Assembly (NCBI RefSeq): GCF_000225705.1
Contig: NZ_JH126467.1
Coordinates: 1 to 64,000 of the forward strand
Direction: 5' to 3'
From: Collinsella tanakaei YIT 12063
Lineage (GTDB): Bacteria > Actinomycetota > Coriobacteriia > Coriobacteriales > Coriobacteriaceae
DNA: 64,000 nucleotides
Shown here: in pieces, positions 52,460 to 62,485 of the stretch
Position numbering within the stretch: position 1 is the stretch's first letter
Layout of the letters: each line of letters begins with the position of its first letter
Notes under the pieces: model-generated
Seen by the model: the letters and a program-made list of their open reading frames with translations, nothing else
The model's database searches: none
What the model was told of the DNA's origin: nothing
Program-made: the position numbers and the translations under genes

Positions 52460-54160
52460 ATGACTGAAATGAAGAACCAGCCCGTAGTCGGTCGTCGCGC
52501 GTTCGTCGGCGGCACCCTCGCTGCGAGCTCTCTGGCGTTCCTCGCCGCATGCGGCAAGAAGGAGAACACCGCTTCCGGTAGCGGCAGCACCTCTACCGCT
52601 GCTGAGGGTGGCACCCTGAACTACTACATCAACAACCCGGTCTGCATCGATCCCTACAACGTCCAGGAGGACCAGGGCACCCAGGTCGAGTTCCAGCTCT
52701 TCGATTCCCTCATGAAGTTCGACTTCGAGGCCAACGAGCTCAAGCCGCTCGCCTGCGAGAGCTATGAGGTTTCCGATGACGTCAAGACCTTTACCTTCCA
52801 CCTGATCGAGGGCGCCACCTTCCACAACGGCGACCCCGTTACCGCTGCTGACTTCAAGCGCGGTTGGACCCGTCTGGTCAGCCCCAAGAGCGCGGTTCAG
52901 GTAGAGTACGGTCCCTCCCAGATCGCTTACCACCTGTCCATGGTCAAGGGCTACTCCGAGCTCGCCGCTGGCGACGCCGACGACTTCGCCGGCGTTACCT
53001 GCCCCGACGACAACACGCTGGTTGTCGAGCTCACCGCTGCCTACGCTGACTTCCCCTACGTCTGCTCTCACCCCGCTCTGGCTCCCGTGCCCGAGGCCGC
53101 TGAGTCCGACGCCAAGAACTTCTACCTCGCTCCTATCGGCAACGGCGCCTTCATGATGAAGCCGGACACCAAGTGGGAGGACGGCCAGTACATCGACCTC
53201 GTCCGTTTTGATGATTATCACGGCGACAAGGCCAAGATCGACGGCATCCACTTCGGCGTCCAGAAGGACATCGAGACCGCGTACAAGGAGTTCCAGGCTG
53301 GCAACTTCGACGTCGCCGACGTTCCCACCGCTCAGATCGATGCCGCCAAGAAGGAGTACGGCACGTCTGAGGACGGCTACACCATGAACGACAAGGGTCG
53401 TATGCTTCTTGGTGCCGAGCCCTCCACGTATTACCTGGTCTGCAACACCACCATCGAGCCTTTCAACAACGCCGACTTCCGTAAGGGCGTTTCTCTGGCC
53501 ATCAACCGCGAGGCTATCTGCGAGTCCATCTTCAAGGGCACCCGTACCCCCGCCGACGGCATCGTTCCTCCGGGAATCGACGGTTACAAGGAGGGCGCAT
53601 GGGAGTTCTCTGCCTATGACGTCGACAAGGCCAACGAGTACCTCGACAAGGTCGCTCCCATGAACGGTGATTCTCGCGGCATCTCCATGGTTCTGTCCTA
53701 CAACCAGGATGGCGGCCACAAGGAGATCATGGAGTCCGTCATCGGCGACCTCGCCAAGGTTGGCGTCGAGGTCACCTCTGATACCCCCGAGTGGTCTGCT
53801 CTTCTGTCCAAGTATGACAACATGGACTTCCAGATCGGTCGTCTGGCCTGGGTTGCCGACTACCCGATCATGGACAACTTCCTGTACCCGCTGTTCCACT
53901 CTGATTCCCTGGGTGGCGACAACAAGTCTGGTTACAGCAACGCCGAGGTTGACAAGATGATCATGGACGCCCGTGGCATCACCGACGACGCTGCTCGTAT
54001 CGCCAAGATGCAGGAGGCCGACGCTCTCATCGGCGCCGACCTGCCCGTCATCCCTGTGATGTTCTACACCCACACTCTTGTCGGCTCCAGCCGCATCAAG
54101 AACCTCTACATCGATCCTCAGAAGAAGGCCTACCTTGGCCGCGCTGAGCTGTCCGCGTAG
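52460..54160 (+). CDS. oppA: Oligopeptide-binding lipoprotein (OppA type, family 5)
   Basis: 566 aa from the ATG at 52460 (MTEMKNQPVVGRRAFVGG), with AAAGGAGG upstream. VVGRRAFVGG is a twin-arginine-like signal and LAAC the lipobox, so it is a surface lipoprotein. It is a family-5 binding protein: ESYEVSDDVKTFTFHLIEGA, GDPVTAADFKRGWTRL and ADFRKGVSLAINREAICESI are the usual blocks of OppA. It delivers peptides to OppBCDF just downstream. No sialic genes are nearby, so peptide is the better guess. Confidence 0.9.
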   Translation: MTEMKNQPVVGRRAFVGGTLAASSLAFLAACGKKENTASGSGSTSTAAEGGTLNYYINNPVCIDPYNVQEDQGTQVEFQLFDSLMKFDFEANELKPLACESYEVSDDVKTFTFHLIEGATFHNGDPVTAADFKRGWTRLVSPKSAVQVEYGPSQIAYHLSMVKGYSELAAGDADDFAGVTCPDDNTLVVELTAAYADFPYVCSHPALAPVPEAAESDAKNFYLAPIGNGAFMMKPDTKWEDGQYIDLVRFDDYHGDKAKIDGIHFGVQKDIETAYKEFQAGNFDVADVPTAQIDAAKKEYGTSEDGYTMNDKGRMLLGAEPSTYYLVCNTTIEPFNNADFRKGVSLAINREAICESIFKGTRTPADGIVPPGIDGYKEGAWEFSAYDVDKANEYLDKVAPMNGDSRGISMVLSYNQDGGHKEIMESVIGDLAKVGVEVTSDTPEWSALLSKYDNMDFQIGRLAWVADYPIMDNFLYPLFHSDSLGGDNKSGYSNAEVDKMIMDARGITDDAARIAKMQEADALIGADLPVIPVMFYTHTLVGSSRIKNLYIDPQKKAYLGRAELSA

Positions 54161-54322
54161 ATAATGTCAATTAACGTACAGTAATTGCCTTTTAGGTTAT
54201 ACTAACTGTTCGCGAAAACGGGGTGCCGATGCTCGCGTCGGCATCCCGTTTCCTGATGGAGAGGAACCCCGACCGTCTCCATCTTCACATTTAGTCCCGA
54301 CGACAGGGGAGAGATCGTATCT

Positions 54323-55363
54323 ATGGGAAAGTACATCCTCAAGCGAGTGCTGCAATTCATCCCGGTGTTCTTTGGCGTAACGCTTATTCTGTTTGCGCTG
54401 CAGAACATTGTCCCGGGCGATCCGATCAAGCTTATAGGCGGCGGCGGTAAGGCCATGACTCCGGAAGCGGAGCTTAACCTGCGCATTCGCTATAATCTTG
54501 TTCAGGTCGATGAGAATGGCCACGCTATTCTCGACGAGAACGGCGATCCCGTTCCGGTCCCCATGCTGGACCGCTACGTCACCTACATCACCGACCTGTT
54601 CCATGGTGATCTGGGTGAGTCCTACCAGCGCAAGATGGAGGTCACGGATATCTTAAGTTCCAAGTATCCGTATACCATCAAGCTTGCTATCTGCGCCATC
54701 GTTTTGGAAGCCATTATGGGCGTCGGCGCAGGAATCATCTCGGCAGTGAAGCGATACTCGTTCTGGGATATCCTCGTAACCCTCTCTACGTCGGTTTTGG
54801 TCGCAGTGCCGGCATTCTGGTTGGGCATGCTGCTCCAGCTGATTTTCGGCGTCTGGATCAAGGACTTGACCGGCGGCGCGTTCTCGCTGCCTATCTCCGG
54901 TGCCGGCGGTGCCGCATCCCAGTACCAGGATTGGGTCCACTATATCCTGCCTTCCATCACCCTGGCTTCCGTATCCACCGCCTATGCCGCGCGCATCATG
55001 CGCTCGCAGCTGTTGGATGTTATGAACCAGGACTACATCCGCACCGCTAAGGCCAAGGGCCTTTCAAATCGCGCCATCATCTGGAAGCACGCTCTTAAGA
55101 ACGCCCTTATCCCGGTTGTCACCTATATTGGCGTCGACTTTGGCGCTATGCTCGCCGGCGCAATCCTCACGGAGACGGTCTTCAACTGGCCCGGTGTTGG
55201 CTATGAGATCTATCGCGCTATTACGCAGCGTGACTGGCCCATTGTTATGGGTGGCGTGACCGTGGTTGTCGTCGTGGTCATGGTTATCAATCTTCTGGTC
55301 GATATCAGCTACGCATTCCTTGATCCTCGCATTCGTTACGGTGCGCCCAAGGACAAGGCGTAG
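54323..55363 (+). CDS. oppB: Oligopeptide importer permease OppB
   Basis: 346 aa. It begins MGKYILKRVLQFIPVFFGVTLILFALQNIVPG, the typical OppB/DppB start, and has the EAA coupling loop DYIRTAKAKGLSNRAIIWKHALKNALIP and a C-terminal LLVDISYAFLDPRIRYG. Six helices with a large second loop. GGGGAGAG precedes the ATG. First gene after the 162-bp gap that follows oppA. Confidence 0.95.
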   Translation: MGKYILKRVLQFIPVFFGVTLILFALQNIVPGDPIKLIGGGGKAMTPEAELNLRIRYNLVQVDENGHAILDENGDPVPVPMLDRYVTYITDLFHGDLGESYQRKMEVTDILSSKYPYTIKLAICAIVLEAIMGVGAGIISAVKRYSFWDILVTLSTSVLVAVPAFWLGMLLQLIFGVWIKDLTGGAFSLPISGAGGAASQYQDWVHYILPSITLASVSTAYAARIMRSQLLDVMNQDYIRTAKAKGLSNRAIIWKHALKNALIPVVTYIGVDFGAMLAGAILTETVFNWPGVGYEIYRAITQRDWPIVMGGVTVVVVVVMVINLLVDISYAFLDPRIRYGAPKDKA

Positions 55364-55375
55364 GGGAGGGTTAGC

Positions 55376-56323
55376 ATGCAAGAACCGAGTCCTACTCAGC
55401 GCGCCGGCATGGCCGCAAAGGCGGAGACCAAGGGTCAGGTTAAGCCCGCCGCCAAGTCCCGCACGCTTTGGGGCGATGCCTTCAAGCGTCTTCGTAAAAA
55501 CAAGCTCGCCGTCCTCGCGGTGATCTGGATCATTTTCGTCGCCCTGGTCGCTCTCACCGCGGACCTATGGGCGCAGGATTGGTTGGGTTCGCCCACCGCG
55601 TCCGACTCTACGCTCATGGCGACCACCTCGCTGCTGCCTCCTTCGGCTGAGCACCCGTTCGGCACCGATCCGCTGGGCCGCGACATCCTTGTCCGCGTTA
55701 TCTACGGCGCGCGCGTCTCGCTGTCGGTCGGTATCATGGCCACCGCCATCTCTACGGCAATCGGTCTGATTCTTGGTGCGATCGCAGCGTTCTACGGCGG
55801 TATCTGGGACACCATCATCATGCGTCTCGCCGACGTGTTCCTGGCGTTCCCCTATATCCTGTTCGTCGTTGCCATGATCGCGGTTATCGGGCAGAGCCTT
55901 ACCAACGTCTTTATCGCTATCGGTATCCTTGGCTGGCCGTCGATCGCCCGTGTGTTCCGCTCCGCGATCCTTACCGTCAAGGAGAACGACTACGTCGACG
56001 CCGCTCGCGCTATGGGCGCATCTGACGCTCGTATCATCGCGCGTCATATCTTCCCCAACTCCGTGGCTTCCATCGTCGTCTACGCGACCATGAACATCGG
56101 CGGCGCCATCCTTACCGAGTCCTCCCTGTCCTTCCTGGGCATGGGCGTTGTTCCGCCCACCCCGTCTTGGGGCTCCATGATTCAGGCCGGCCAGGCGTAC
56201 CTTGAGACCGCTCCGTGGATGATGATCATGCCGGGTCTGGCGATTCTTTCCACCGTTCTCGCCTTCACCCTGCTTGGTGACGGCCTGCGCGATGCTCTCG
56301 ACGTCAAGATGAAGGATGCGTAA
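55376..56323 (+). CDS. oppC: Oligopeptide importer permease OppC
   Basis: 315 aa. A hydrophilic N-terminal tail is followed by SRTLWGDAFKRLRKNKLAVL, the usual OppC entry, then HPFGTDPLGRDILVRVIYG and the EAA loop DYVDAARAMGASDARIIARHIFPN. GGGGAGGG precedes the ATG. It forms the translocation channel with OppB. Confidence 0.95.
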   Translation: MQEPSPTQRAGMAAKAETKGQVKPAAKSRTLWGDAFKRLRKNKLAVLAVIWIIFVALVALTADLWAQDWLGSPTASDSTLMATTSLLPPSAEHPFGTDPLGRDILVRVIYGARVSLSVGIMATAISTAIGLILGAIAAFYGGIWDTIIMRLADVFLAFPYILFVVAMIAVIGQSLTNVFIAIGILGWPSIARVFRSAILTVKENDYVDAARAMGASDARIIARHIFPNSVASIVVYATMNIGGAILTESSLSFLGMGVVPPTPSWGSMIQAGQAYLETAPWMMIMPGLAILSTVLAFTLLGDGLRDALDVKMKDA

Positions 56324-56327
56324 GTTC

Positions 56328-57461
56328 ATGAAGAAGAAGTCCAATAAGAACTACGTCGACCTTAAGACGCAGCCCATCCCCGAGGGTCAGCACCTTCTCG
56401 AGGTCGATAACCTCAAGATGTATTTCCATACCGAGGACGGCATCGTCCACGCGGTCGATGGCGTTTCCTACACGCTCGATCGCGGCGAGACCCTCGGCGT
56501 CGTCGGCGAGTCCGGTTCCGGCAAGTCCGTGACCGCCATGACCATCATGGGTCTTATCTCCATGCCTCCCGGCCATATCGAGGGCGGTCGCGTCATGTAT
56601 CGCGGTCACTCGCTGCTCGATATGTCCGAGGAAGAGATGCAGCACATTCGCGGTAACGATATCGCAATGATTTTCCAGGACCCCATGACCTCCCTGAACC
56701 CGGTTTACAAGATCGGCAAGCAGGTGGGCGAGGGCCTTCGCCTGCATCGTGGCTACACCAAGGAGCAGGCTCTCAAGCGCGCTACCGAGCTTCTCGACCT
56801 GGTCGGTATTCCCGAGCCGGAGAAGCGCGTCAACGAGTATCCGCACCAGTTCTCCGGCGGTATGCGCCAGCGCGTCATGATCGCCATGGCCCTTGCATGC
56901 GATCCGGACATCCTCATCGCCGACGAGCCCACCACCGCCCTGGACGTTACCATCCAGGCGCAGATCATCGAGCTCATGCAGGAGATGCAGGAGAAGAACG
57001 GCAACGCTATCGTCATGATTACCCATGACCTGGGCGTTGTTGCGGATATCGCCGACAAGATCATGGTCATGTACGCCGGCCGCCCCGTCGAGTTCGGTTC
57101 CGCCGACGAGATCTTCTACGATAGCCGTCACCCTTACACTTGGGGCCTCATCCGCTCGATTCCGGAGCAGGCCGTGGACGAGAAGAAGCCGCTGACTCCC
57201 ATCGACGGCAATCCTCCCTCGCTTATGAACCTTCCTAAGGGATGCCCGTTCGCACCGCGCTGCCCCTATGCCAAGGAGATCTGCCACGAGAAGCTGCCCG
57301 AGCATTACACCACTTCTACGGGACACTACTCCGCTTGCCACTTCGCCGGCGATGACGAGTTCGTTAAGAAGAACGCTCCGGACACGTCGCGTTCCCGCGG
57401 CAAGATCGCAACTGGCACCCCCGACGTTCTCGACCCTTCCGTGATTGGAGGTAGGGCATAA
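56328..57461 (+). CDS. oppD: Oligopeptide importer ATPase OppD
   Basis: 377 aa. LLEVDNLKMYFHTEDGIVHA, Walker A GESGSGKSV, signature FSGGMRQRV, Walker B ILIADEPTTA and the C-terminal cysteine cluster CPFAPRCPYAKEIC (oligopeptide-type). The ATG at 56328 is preferred because AAGG lies upstream; one at 56316 overlaps the oppC end with no spacing for a ribosome site. The start remains uncertain by four codons. Confidence 0.94.
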   Translation: MKKKSNKNYVDLKTQPIPEGQHLLEVDNLKMYFHTEDGIVHAVDGVSYTLDRGETLGVVGESGSGKSVTAMTIMGLISMPPGHIEGGRVMYRGHSLLDMSEEEMQHIRGNDIAMIFQDPMTSLNPVYKIGKQVGEGLRLHRGYTKEQALKRATELLDLVGIPEPEKRVNEYPHQFSGGMRQRVMIAMALACDPDILIADEPTTALDVTIQAQIIELMQEMQEKNGNAIVMITHDLGVVADIADKIMVMYAGRPVEFGSADEIFYDSRHPYTWGLIRSIPEQAVDEKKPLTPIDGNPPSLMNLPKGCPFAPRCPYAKEICHEKLPEHYTTSTGHYSACHFAGDDEFVKKNAPDTSRSRGKIATGTPDVLDPSVIGGRA

Positions 57462-58481
57462 ATGACCGAGAGGCAACCCCTGCTCAAAGTCGAGCATCTA
57501 AGCAAGGAATTCCCCGCTGGCTCCGGCGCCTTCGGCGGCCGTTTCTCCAAGCGCGTTGTTTCCGCCGTTAACGATGTTTCGTTTGAGATCTATCCCGGCG
57601 AAACTTTTGGTTTGGTAGGCGAGTCCGGCTGCGGCAAGTCCACCACCGGTCGAACCATCATGCGCCTGAGCGCCCCCACCGCGGGCAAGGTCTTCTTCGA
57701 GGGCCGCGACGTCTCCGCGATGAACAAGCATGAACTCAAGGACATGCGCCGCGAGATGCAGTTCATCTTCCAGGACCCTTACGCGTCGCTCAACCCGCGT
57801 ATGACTATCGGCGAAATCGTCTCCGAGCCCATGACCATCCACGGCGTGGGCACCAAGGAAGAGCGCATCGAGCGCGTTCGCGAGCTGCTCGACGTCGTAG
57901 GCCTCAACCCGGAGCACATCAACCGCTATCCGCACGAGTTCTCCGGCGGTCAGCGTCAGCGCGTCGGTATCGCCCGCGCGTTCATTCTTCGTCCTAAGCT
58001 GATCATCTGCGATGAGCCCGTTTCCGCTCTGGACGTCTCCATTCAGGCTCAGGTTCTGAACCTGCTGAAAGAGCTCCAGGACAAATTTGGCACCGCGTAT
58101 CTGTTCATCGCTCACGACCTGTCCGTTGTGCAGCACATCTCCGATCGCGTTGCAGTTATGTACCTGGGTAAGATGGTCGAGCTTTCTGACTGGAAGACGC
58201 TCTACACCGAGCCCCATCATCCGTACACGCAGTCTCTGCTGTCCGCTGTTCCCGTGCCTGATCCGGACATTCAGAAGACTCGCAAGCGCATCATCCTTGC
58301 CGGCGATCCTCCGTCGCCCATCGATCCTCCTTCGGGCTGCCGTTTCCACACGCGTTGCCCCATTGCTCAGGAGATCTGCAGCAAGGAGGCTCCGGAGTTC
58401 AAGCAGGTCGCTAACGGCCACTTCTGCTCCTGCCACTTTGCCAAGCCGTTCCCCATCAAGGAGTCGCACATCAACATCTAA
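57462..58481 (+). CDS. oppF: Oligopeptide importer ATPase OppF
   Basis: 339 aa. [14 protein letters not shown], Walker [10 protein letters not shown], signature FSGGQRQRV, Walker [11 protein letters not shown] and the C-terminal [14 protein letters not shown] cluster. It starts at the oppD stop with GGAGG upstream. It completes the OppABCDF importer; a strong terminator follows. Confidence 0.95.
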   Translation: MTERQPLLKVEHLSKEFPAGSGAFGGRFSKRVVSAVNDVSFEIYPGETFGLVGESGCGKSTTGRTIMRLSAPTAGKVFFEGRDVSAMNKHELKDMRREMQFIFQDPYASLNPRMTIGEIVSEPMTIHGVGTKEERIERVRELLDVVGLNPEHINRYPHEFSGGQRQRVGIARAFILRPKLIICDEPVSALDVSIQAQVLNLLKELQDKFGTAYLFIAHDLSVVQHISDRVAVMYLGKMVELSDWKTLYTEPHHPYTQSLLSAVPVPDPDIQKTRKRIILAGDPPSPIDPPSGCRFHTRCPIAQEICSKEAPEFKQVANGHFCSCHFAKPFPIKESHINI

Positions 58482-58515
58482 GATATGCGGTTCGCTCAAG
58501 GGATTATGCACATCT

Positions 58516-58551
58516 AAGGGATGTCGGTTTATAACCGGTATCCCTTTTTTC
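58516..58551 (+). terminator. Terminator of the opp operon
   Basis: AAGGGAT-CGGTT pairs with AACCG-ATCCCTT with a 2-nt symmetrical bulge and TTTTTT following. Confidence 0.85.
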
Positions 58552-58687
58552 TTAGGACGACAATCCGGATCAGGTGGGGGAGCGCGCTATTTTCTTCTTT
58601 TCTGTCGATACAGATTGCTTTCTACCTGCATAAACGTTGCTGCAAAAGATCAGGCAAACTTCGTCCAAACTTTTTTGAAAAAAGTGC

Positions 58688-58717
58688 TTGCACTCAATGC
58701 GGGGTTCGGGTTAATAT
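58688..58717 (+). promoter_or_regulatory. Promoter of tRNA-Leu
   Basis: TTGCAC (58688-58693), 18 nt, then TAATAT (58712-58717), 30 nt upstream of the tRNA. The overlapping TATACT is an alternative -10. Confidence 0.65.
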
Positions 58718-58747
58718 ACTATTCGTTGCGAGGAGCAACACAAGGAA

Positions 58748-58837
58748 GTCGGAGTGGCGGAATTGGCAGACGCGCTAGCTTGAGGTGCTAGTGACCATTT
58801 CTCGGTCATGCGGGTTCAAGTCCCGCCTCCGACACCA
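58748..58837 (+). tRNA. tRNA-Leu (anticodon GAG)
   Basis: 90 nt including the encoded CCA. Acceptor GTCGGAG/CTCCGAC, D-arm with GGCGGAATTGGCAGACGC, anticodon stem CTAGC/GCTAG around loop TTGAGGT (anticodon GAG), long variable arm GTGACCATTTCTCGGTCAT typical of Leu, and T-arm CGGGTTCAAGTCCCG. Confidence 0.95.
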
Positions 58838-58849
58838 TCAAATCTTAAG

Positions 58850-58873
58850 AGGTCTCTTCGGAGGCCTTTTTTG
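58850..58873 (+). terminator. Terminator of tRNA-Leu
   Basis: AGGTCTC / GAGGCCT around TTCG, followed by TTTTTT. Confidence 0.8.
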
Positions 58874-58910
58874 TTATCTACCGACTCTTGTCAAGAGGGA
58901 CGTGGTTCAC

Positions 58911-61319
58911 GTGGAGGCCATCGCTCACGAGGAGTTCCCCAATCTCGCCCGCTTGGTGGAGATCACCAGCGACGCCGTTGTTGTTTGCCAACCTGATGGA
59001 TGCGTTCTGCACGTTAACAAGCAGTTCTTATCGCTTGTGTCGGGCATGCGCGAAAACGTTATAGGCATCGACATCAAGGACATGCTGTTTAGCGACACCT
59101 TTGAGCGCTCGGAGGACCATCGCCTGCCGTTTGGCGTCGACGGGTCTGAGAACACCTTGATGCTCAAGCTGTCTGATGGTTCGTTCATTCCGGTGAGCGT
59201 TCGCTCGCTGATGATGACTCCGCCCAAGTTCACCGGCCTTAGCCATCGTCCTCCTCGCGTGTTGGTCGTACTGCGTAACTTGGAGGAGCAATACGCCAAG
59301 GACCGCCGCGCCAAGCGCCTGCTCTCGGAGCTTCAGGCGGCAAATAAGCGCCTTTCCGGTACCTTGTCGGTCATCATGTCCACCGTGGGGTCAGAAGACC
59401 TCTCGGCGCTGCTCGACACCGTCTTGAACAAGCTTGCGGACACCTTGGACGCCGACGGCACCACTATCTACTTCTCAGAGAGCGGCGGCTTCAAGCTCCG
59501 CGGCGCCTCGAAAGGCCTTGCGGGGGAGTATCTTCCGGGTTTTATTCCCTATGGGGCGGGTATCGGCACCTATGTGACGCGCGAGGCACATGCTTGCAGG
59601 TTCTCTATCGCTCCCACCACGGAGCCCCGCGGGCCCTTTAGCGCCGTGTTCTACGATATCGATGCCCGTGTGAGCACGCCTATCCGAGTGCAGGACACCC
59701 CTCCGTTCAAGACCGTTATCGCCGCTCCCGTGTTTTTTGGCACGCAGGTGCTGGGCATCATCGAGCTTGGCTGGAAGCGCCACACAACGCCGCGCGTGAG
59801 CGAGGTGCGCGTGCTGGAGGTCATTTGCGACTATCTGTCCATAGAGTTGGTGGGCCTGGTTGGATCCATGCGTTCCCAGCGCGTGGCCGAGCTCACCCGC
59901 TCGCTTAACCAGATGCGCGACGCCATGTTCTCGCTCGAGGACCGGCCTCGCGAAAGTCGCGGGCAGATCGTATCCGAACTCAAGCGCATGCTTTCATGCC
60001 GCATATGCCCCGTGGTGTTCGACGCGACGCTGAAGAGCTACGTTATCGATTTTGAGGGCGGCAGCCGCGTGGCGCTACCCTGTTCTGTGGACGATGCCTT
60101 CTTCTCGTCCAAAGCGCCCGCCTCGCGCCTTAGCGCGCCAGCGGATGTGCTTTCGCCCGGCGCCGGCGCAACGCAGCCGGATCTTAAGAACGCGCGCCTG
60201 GTGCGTGTTGACAGGACCACTAAGATGGGCGAGTGGCTTTATGCTCACGGTTTGCCCGGCCAGGGCGTGTTCATCGATATGGGGCGTGGAGCCGTGCTGG
60301 ACGCGATGAGCCCCGAGCATGACATTGCCGATGGCGAGGATTCGCCGCAGGCCGGTGGCGCAACTGCTGGCGACCCCTCGTCTGCCGCGCCCTCGTCCAC
60401 CTCGCTGGCATCTGTTGAGCTTCCAGATGCTTCCGTCCGCATGTTCTTGCTGCTTCGCGACGGCACGCAGGAGCCCATCGATGACATGGAGTATGACTAC
60501 CTGCTGCGTTTGGTCCACGACCTTGAGTTGATTGAGACCGGTGTGCGCAGTAAAAAGGAAGAGCAGCGCATCGCGCAGACGCTGCAGGCCGGCATGCGCA
60601 GCCAGCTTGGTCGCGTGCCGGGCATAACGTCAGACTCGCTATACTCGTCCGCAACCAAGCAGGCGCTTGTGGGCGGCGACTTCTACACCTTGATCCGCCT
60701 TCCGGACGATCGCGCTGTCATGATCTTGGGCGATGTGTCCGGCAAGGGCGTGGAGGCTGCATCTATGTCCGCGCTGGTCAAGACGGCGTTGACCGCTTAC
60801 GCATGGGAGGGCCGCAGCCCTGTTGGCCTGGCGCGCTCTCTCAACAGCATGCTCATGGGCTTCTCGCGAGTAGAGACTTTCGCGACCATGTTCATCGCCA
60901 AGATCGACCTGCGTGCGGGTACGGCGGTGTACTGCTCTGCGGGGCACCCGCCAACAATGATCGCCCGCGTGCCCCATGAGGGGCGCAATATCGCGGCCGA
61001 GGTTGAGATGCTGAGCGTTCAGTCCGGTGTGGTGGGTGCGTTTGAGAACATGGTGTATGAGACCGGGTCGTTCACGTTTGAGAAGGGCGACATCATGTTT
61101 ATGTACACGGATGGGGCTATTGAGGCTAGAAACGCCCAAGGTGATTTCTTTGGCGAGCAGCGCCTTCGCGACCTGTTGCTAACCCAGAGCCTGCAGGGTA
61201 TCGAGGGCTTGTGCGACAACGTTCTTTTGTCTTTGGACGAGTTTACGGGATCAGTTTTGGACGATGACATCGCCATGGTGGCTCTGCGCTTCGACACGGG
61301 CCGTTCGGACGCGTTGTAG
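58911..61319 (+). CDS. PP2C-type (SpoIIE/RsbU) phosphatase with PAS and GAF sensor domains
   Basis: 802 aa from a GTG at 58911, with AGAGGG about 11 nt upstream; the GTG at 58902 is too close to that site but cannot be excluded. A PAS-like N-terminus (LARLVEITSDAVVVCQPDGC), a GAF-like region (about 160-340: DTVLNKLADTLDADGTTIYF) and a C-terminal PP2C/SpoIIE domain with metal-binding Asp in GGDFYTLIRL (about 587), DVSGKGVEAASM (about 606) and DDDIAMVALR at the end. It should dephosphorylate STAS proteins such as the downstream fusion, feeding a partner-switching stress response. Confidence 0.85.
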   Translation: MEAIAHEEFPNLARLVEITSDAVVVCQPDGCVLHVNKQFLSLVSGMRENVIGIDIKDMLFSDTFERSEDHRLPFGVDGSENTLMLKLSDGSFIPVSVRSLMMTPPKFTGLSHRPPRVLVVLRNLEEQYAKDRRAKRLLSELQAANKRLSGTLSVIMSTVGSEDLSALLDTVLNKLADTLDADGTTIYFSESGGFKLRGASKGLAGEYLPGFIPYGAGIGTYVTREAHACRFSIAPTTEPRGPFSAVFYDIDARVSTPIRVQDTPPFKTVIAAPVFFGTQVLGIIELGWKRHTTPRVSEVRVLEVICDYLSIELVGLVGSMRSQRVAELTRSLNQMRDAMFSLEDRPRESRGQIVSELKRMLSCRICPVVFDATLKSYVIDFEGGSRVALPCSVDDAFFSSKAPASRLSAPADVLSPGAGATQPDLKNARLVRVDRTTKMGEWLYAHGLPGQGVFIDMGRGAVLDAMSPEHDIADGEDSPQAGGATAGDPSSAAPSSTSLASVELPDASVRMFLLLRDGTQEPIDDMEYDYLLRLVHDLELIETGVRSKKEEQRIAQTLQAGMRSQLGRVPGITSDSLYSSATKQALVGGDFYTLIRLPDDRAVMILGDVSGKGVEAASMSALVKTALTAYAWEGRSPVGLARSLNSMLMGFSRVETFATMFIAKIDLRAGTAVYCSAGHPPTMIARVPHEGRNIAAEVEMLSVQSGVVGAFENMVYETGSFTFEKGDIMFMYTDGAIEARNAQGDFFGEQRLRDLLLTQSLQGIEGLCDNVLLSLDEFTGSVLDDDIAMVALRFDTGRSDAL

Positions 61320-61421
61320 GGGAGCTTTGCCGTACACGGGTGTCGCGGCGTTGGGCCGGGGACGAGCGAGAGCTTTCTTAAGTAATGATTAAGACGCGAT
61401 TAAAGCGGGAACCATACCAGC

Positions 61422-62159
61422 ATGAATGAGTGGAATGACATAGCGGTACTGGTTCCCGTGCGCGATATCGATATCGCGTCGGTCCCCCTGCTGCGCGAGC
61501 AGGTCGATGGTCTTATCGACATGGGCATGCGGCGCATCATCATCAATTGTCAAAACGTTGCCTTTATCGACTCGACCGGGCTGGCGTTCTTGCTCGCATG
61601 TGCGCGCCGGCTGGCACGCGGCGAGGGCCTGTTATCGTTGGTCAACGCGTCGGCTAATGTGATTCGCTTTATCCAAATCGCCCGACTGATCGATGTGCTG
61701 CATGTTCGCCCCGCGCAAAAGACGGCATTGCCCGTTCTTTCAGCGGGGGTGCTGCCCAAATGGAACAAGACGCTATCCGTCACCGGGGGAATCGAGTGCC
61801 TGGGCGCGTATCGCCATCGTGTATCAGAGCTGCTAGCCACCTTGCCCATGACAGCGGACGCTCGCTTTGACACGGCGCTGGCTGCCGGCGAGGCGCTTTC
61901 CAACGCTTTTGACCATGCCGGCGGCGTGGGGTGTTCCATGACGGTGCAGGCTTATCCCGATCGAGTTGTGATTGAGGTGCGCGACGGCGGTGCCGGCTTC
62001 GAGTTGTCCGCTGATCAAGAAATTGAGGCCAGCGAGGAGCGTGGACGCGGTATCAAGCTCATGCGCATGCTGGTCGATAGCGTAGACGTGTCTAGGCGTC
62101 GCGACGTTCCCGGTACCTGCGTGAGGCTTGTCAAGCTGATTGGTGCTGCCGCAGCTTAA
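61422..62159 (+). CDS. Fused STAS anti-sigma antagonist and HATPase (RsbW-like) kinase
   Basis: 245 aa. Residues 1 to about 105 are a STAS domain with the phosphorylatable Ser in IDSTG (S51). Residues about 125-245 are a GHKL/RsbW-type kinase with EALSNAFDHAG (N-box), DGGAGFEL (G1) and RGRGIKLMRM (G2). The two antagonistic halves of a partner-switching pair are normally separate proteins. The upstream PP2C phosphatase is in the same direction, 102 nt away. No sigma factor is seen in the window. Confidence 0.88.
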   Translation: MNEWNDIAVLVPVRDIDIASVPLLREQVDGLIDMGMRRIIINCQNVAFIDSTGLAFLLACARRLARGEGLLSLVNASANVIRFIQIARLIDVLHVRPAQKTALPVLSAGVLPKWNKTLSVTGGIECLGAYRHRVSELLATLPMTADARFDTALAAGEALSNAFDHAGGVGCSMTVQAYPDRVVIEVRDGGAGFELSADQEIEASEERGRGIKLMRMLVDSVDVSRRRDVPGTCVRLVKLIGAAAA

Positions 62160-62296
62160 TGCCTGCGGGTGCGGTTGCCGATTGGCAGCTGTCATGAGAT
62201 CGTGTATACGCGGAACTGCGGGCGCGAGGGAGTGCGCGTTTGCCCTGCATCTTATTATTGCGTCTATAGGGGAGAGATGGTTGATATAAGAAAATA

Positions 62297-62316
62297 GCCG
62301 ATCTTGCGACCGGCTT
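62297..62316 (-). terminator. Terminator of the tandem tRNA-Gly genes
   Basis: On the minus strand AGCCGGTC / GATCGGCT (one mismatch) with a short loop, followed by ATTTTC. Confidence 0.6.
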
Positions 62317-62327
62317 TCTCAATGCAA

Positions 62328-62403
62328 TGGAGCGGACAACGGGGCTCGAACCCGCGACCCCAACCTTGGCAAGGTTGTGCTCTACCAACTGAGCCATGTC
62401 CGC
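62328..62403 (-). tRNA. tRNA-Gly (anticodon GCC), copy 1
   Basis: 76 nt with CCA. Acceptor GCGGACA/TGTCCGC, D-arm GCTCAGTTGGTAGAGC, anticodon loop TTGCCAA (GCC), T-arm GCGGGTTCGAGCCCCGT-type. Identical to the two other copies in this region. Confidence 0.97.
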
Positions 62404-62409
62404 ATGCAA

Positions 62410-62485
62410 TGGAGCGGACAACGGGGCTCGAACCCGCGACCCCAACCTTGGCAAGGTTGTGCTCTACCAACTGAGCCATGTCCGC
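62410..62485 (-). tRNA. tRNA-Gly (anticodon GCC), copy 2
   Basis: Same sequence as the copy at 62328, separated by only six nt (TGCAA in the gap), so the two form a tandem transcribed from the minus strand. Confidence 0.97.
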
